Below the pieces are notes generated by a model that saw only the letters and a program-made list of their open reading frames with translations, was not told the DNA's origin and made no database searches. 64,000 bases of DNA from Clytia hemisphaerica (Eukaryota > Cnidaria > Hydrozoa > Leptothecata > Clytiidae), in the NCBI GenBank assembly GCA_902728285.1, contig CACVBU010000085.1:65742-129741 (forward strand). Reading direction: 5' to 3'. Shown piece by piece: positions 62,411 to 64,000 of this stretch (the first letter of the stretch is position 1; the number at the start of each line of letters is the position of its first letter). The position numbers were made by a program, and so were the translations under genes.

Positions 62411-63591
62411 GTCAACTACCATCTGGATTATGTTAACGATAATTTTTAATCGAAAACAACAAAGAAATTAAGTGCTTGAAAGAAGGGTTGTAAAAAAAAG
62501 CCATGAAACGGACATTACGCATTACCAAAATTTTGAAATATATTAAAAACATATGTAGAAATATGTACAGCTCCTGTCGTCAAAAAAATGATTCCTTGTT
62601 CAAAAGCTAAGTTCAACTAATGTAGCTCAATACTCTTTCTGATTGTGTGAAAGTCATTCAATCATCTTTGTCACTGCAATGTCAACAAACAAACGCAAAC
62701 AACATGATTTGACTAATCCTACGTTCATGGTTCTCTTTTATCAATCTGCCAAATGATGATTTCTTAGAAAATCATATTATGTTTTTTGCCAACTTTAATT
62801 ACACATTCCGCTTTTGGCACAGTATTTGTAATGTAAGTTAGAGTGAATCAAGTACTTGAGTGAATTGAATGTAAATGAAATGTTTTTAATTTTTTCAAGG
62901 AATGCAATTAAAACCATTTCTTCCTCGAACTAAGCTAACTAACTAAACTAAGAATTTTTTATTTAGAAATGTTGATTAGATCGCACTATTTACCCATCCC
63001 CTTAACTTATTATACAACTCTATGGTTGAGTGTGTTCCCCTTCTAAAATCCAGGGAAAACTTCTTGCGTACATTAACTTATCATTAAACTGTAAGGAATT
63101 TGTTTTTCTATGAGCATATAGTACATATAAAAATGAGAGATGCTGTTCTAAAGCTTTTTAGGGTTACTAGGTAGCATGAACACATCAATTTTTTTTCGTT
63201 AAAAGCTCATTAAATAGTAATTTTAAGTTTTATGACGTCATCAAGAATGGCATCATGCAGCACGTTTTCCTTAATTTCTCAAAAAAGACAAAAAATTTAT
63301 TTTATGATAACAGGCAGTTCTGAAATCTGCATCTTAATACACTATGACCATACCTAACTCCCTCAATTTTCTGCGCCAAACTTATGTCCTTTTTTGGACA
63401 TGCCATAAGTTACACGAGTCTTACCAAGAATATTCTTGGTCTTAACTATGACGTGTATTTCGACGAATTTCATAACTTCAAAATCAGTTTTTGGCCAATA
63501 CCTTGAAATCGGCCTAATCTAAATTTTTTTACCCAGTCCTTTCCGTAACCATCTCGTCAATACGCTTTTTGAGCTGTATGATATGTGAAAA
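62411..63591. other. spacer between two TTAA elements
   Basis: AT-rich, no recognised gene, RNA or element. Upstream regulatory sequence of the cGAS-like gene could extend this far, but I see no defined motif. Confidence 0.4.
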
Positions 63592-63595
63592 TTAA

Positions 63596-64000
63596 GGGCT
63601 CTGACCATAGTCAGAAAATTGATTTTAGTATCTGAACATAAAAGTTATGTTTTAGATTCTTTAACACTTTTAACAAAGAATTGCCTTTATAAATTGATTT
63701 TTAATCAAATCCCTTAAGAGTAATTAAAAACTCAATTGCTAAAATGACGTTATGAACTTTAAAAAGACGTTGATAATATGTTGCATCACCTTCTTTTATA
63801 AAAAGTGCTAAGTTTTAATGGGTAAGTAACCTTTTTGCTTCGAACTTTTTCAAACTGTCCGCTAAGAATTGAACTATTTTAAATTTTGCGGAAAATTTTT
63901 CTAAAAAGATGTGTCAAAAGTTATGAATGTTTTTTTAAGCAAAATCCAGATGAAAAATTGATGAAAAACCACTATTTTGAAGATTTCGAGACAAAGAAGC
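63596..64000. mobile_element. TTAA-flanked MITE, piggyBac-like (copy 2, cut by window end)
   Basis: It begins GGGCTCTGACCATAGTCAG directly after TTAA (63592-63595) and follows copy 1 closely to the end of the window. Relative to copy 1 it has about 67 extra bases near 63790-63855, between GTTGCATCA and AACTGTCCGC, so the two are distinct variants, not a recent segmental duplication. The right end is outside the window. Confidence 0.85.

Overview
This is a eukaryotic (metazoan) window, AT-rich and intron-rich. It carries spliced genes for calnexin, an Arrowhead/LHX6/8-type LIM-homeobox factor, Mediator subunit 27, a nocturnin-like phosphatase/deadenylase, TRAPPC9, a NUDT16-like Nudix enzyme and a membrane-anchored cGAS/Mab-21-like nucleotidyltransferase. 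Every multi-exon model was built by hand from GT..AG sites with phases that close exactly. Several coding ATGs lie 1-50 nt downstream of a strong polypyrimidine-AG acceptor with no obvious upstream exon. Together with a head-to-tail gene cluster, this suggests spliced-leader trans-splicing and a hydrozoan-type cnidarian. That is inference: I cannot assign a species.

Layout. 1-24.7 kb (+): calnexin, 16 exons, 618 aa. Its first two introns (9.6 and 6.7 kb) are a graveyard of nested DNA transposons and LINE fragments. A later intron holds a ten-copy 161-164 bp satellite, and the 3' part shows an in-frame stop-containing microexon and a duplicated splice acceptor. 27.7-31.4 kb (+): an apparently intact PHD-endonuclease-reverse transcriptase LINE. 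33.4-34.8 kb: a transposon nested in a transposon, with perfect target-site duplications at both levels. 36.9-56.7 kb (+): LHX, MED27, NOCT-like, TRAPPC9 (20 exons, 1113 aa) and NUDT16-like, all co-directional; the MED27, NOCT and TRAPPC9 reading frames are only 258-342 bp apart. A 3.3 kb antisense RTE-like LINE sits inside a TRAPPC9 intron. 58.3-61.4 kb (-): the cGAS-like gene, 6 exons, 683 aa, convergent with NUDT16. 61.7-64 kb: two copies of a TTAA-flanked short element.

Functional picture. The host genes are mostly housekeeping: ER glycoprotein folding (calnexin), transcription (MED27, LHX), NADPH/mRNA metabolism (NOCT), vesicle tethering (TRAPPC9) and nucleotide or cap hydrolysis (NUDT16). 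The exception is the 58-61 kb gene. It has an N-terminal membrane anchor, a G-S plus D-x-D plus D nucleotidyltransferase signature and a Mab-21 C-terminal lobe, as expected of a cGAS-like receptor in innate immunity. It also has an unusual eight-cysteine cluster. I consider it the most interesting locus here.

The transposon record is unusually clean. At least nine cut-and-paste insertions can be delimited to the base by their duplications (9, 8, 7, 6, 5, TTAA and TA types), and in several cases a second copy supplies the empty site.
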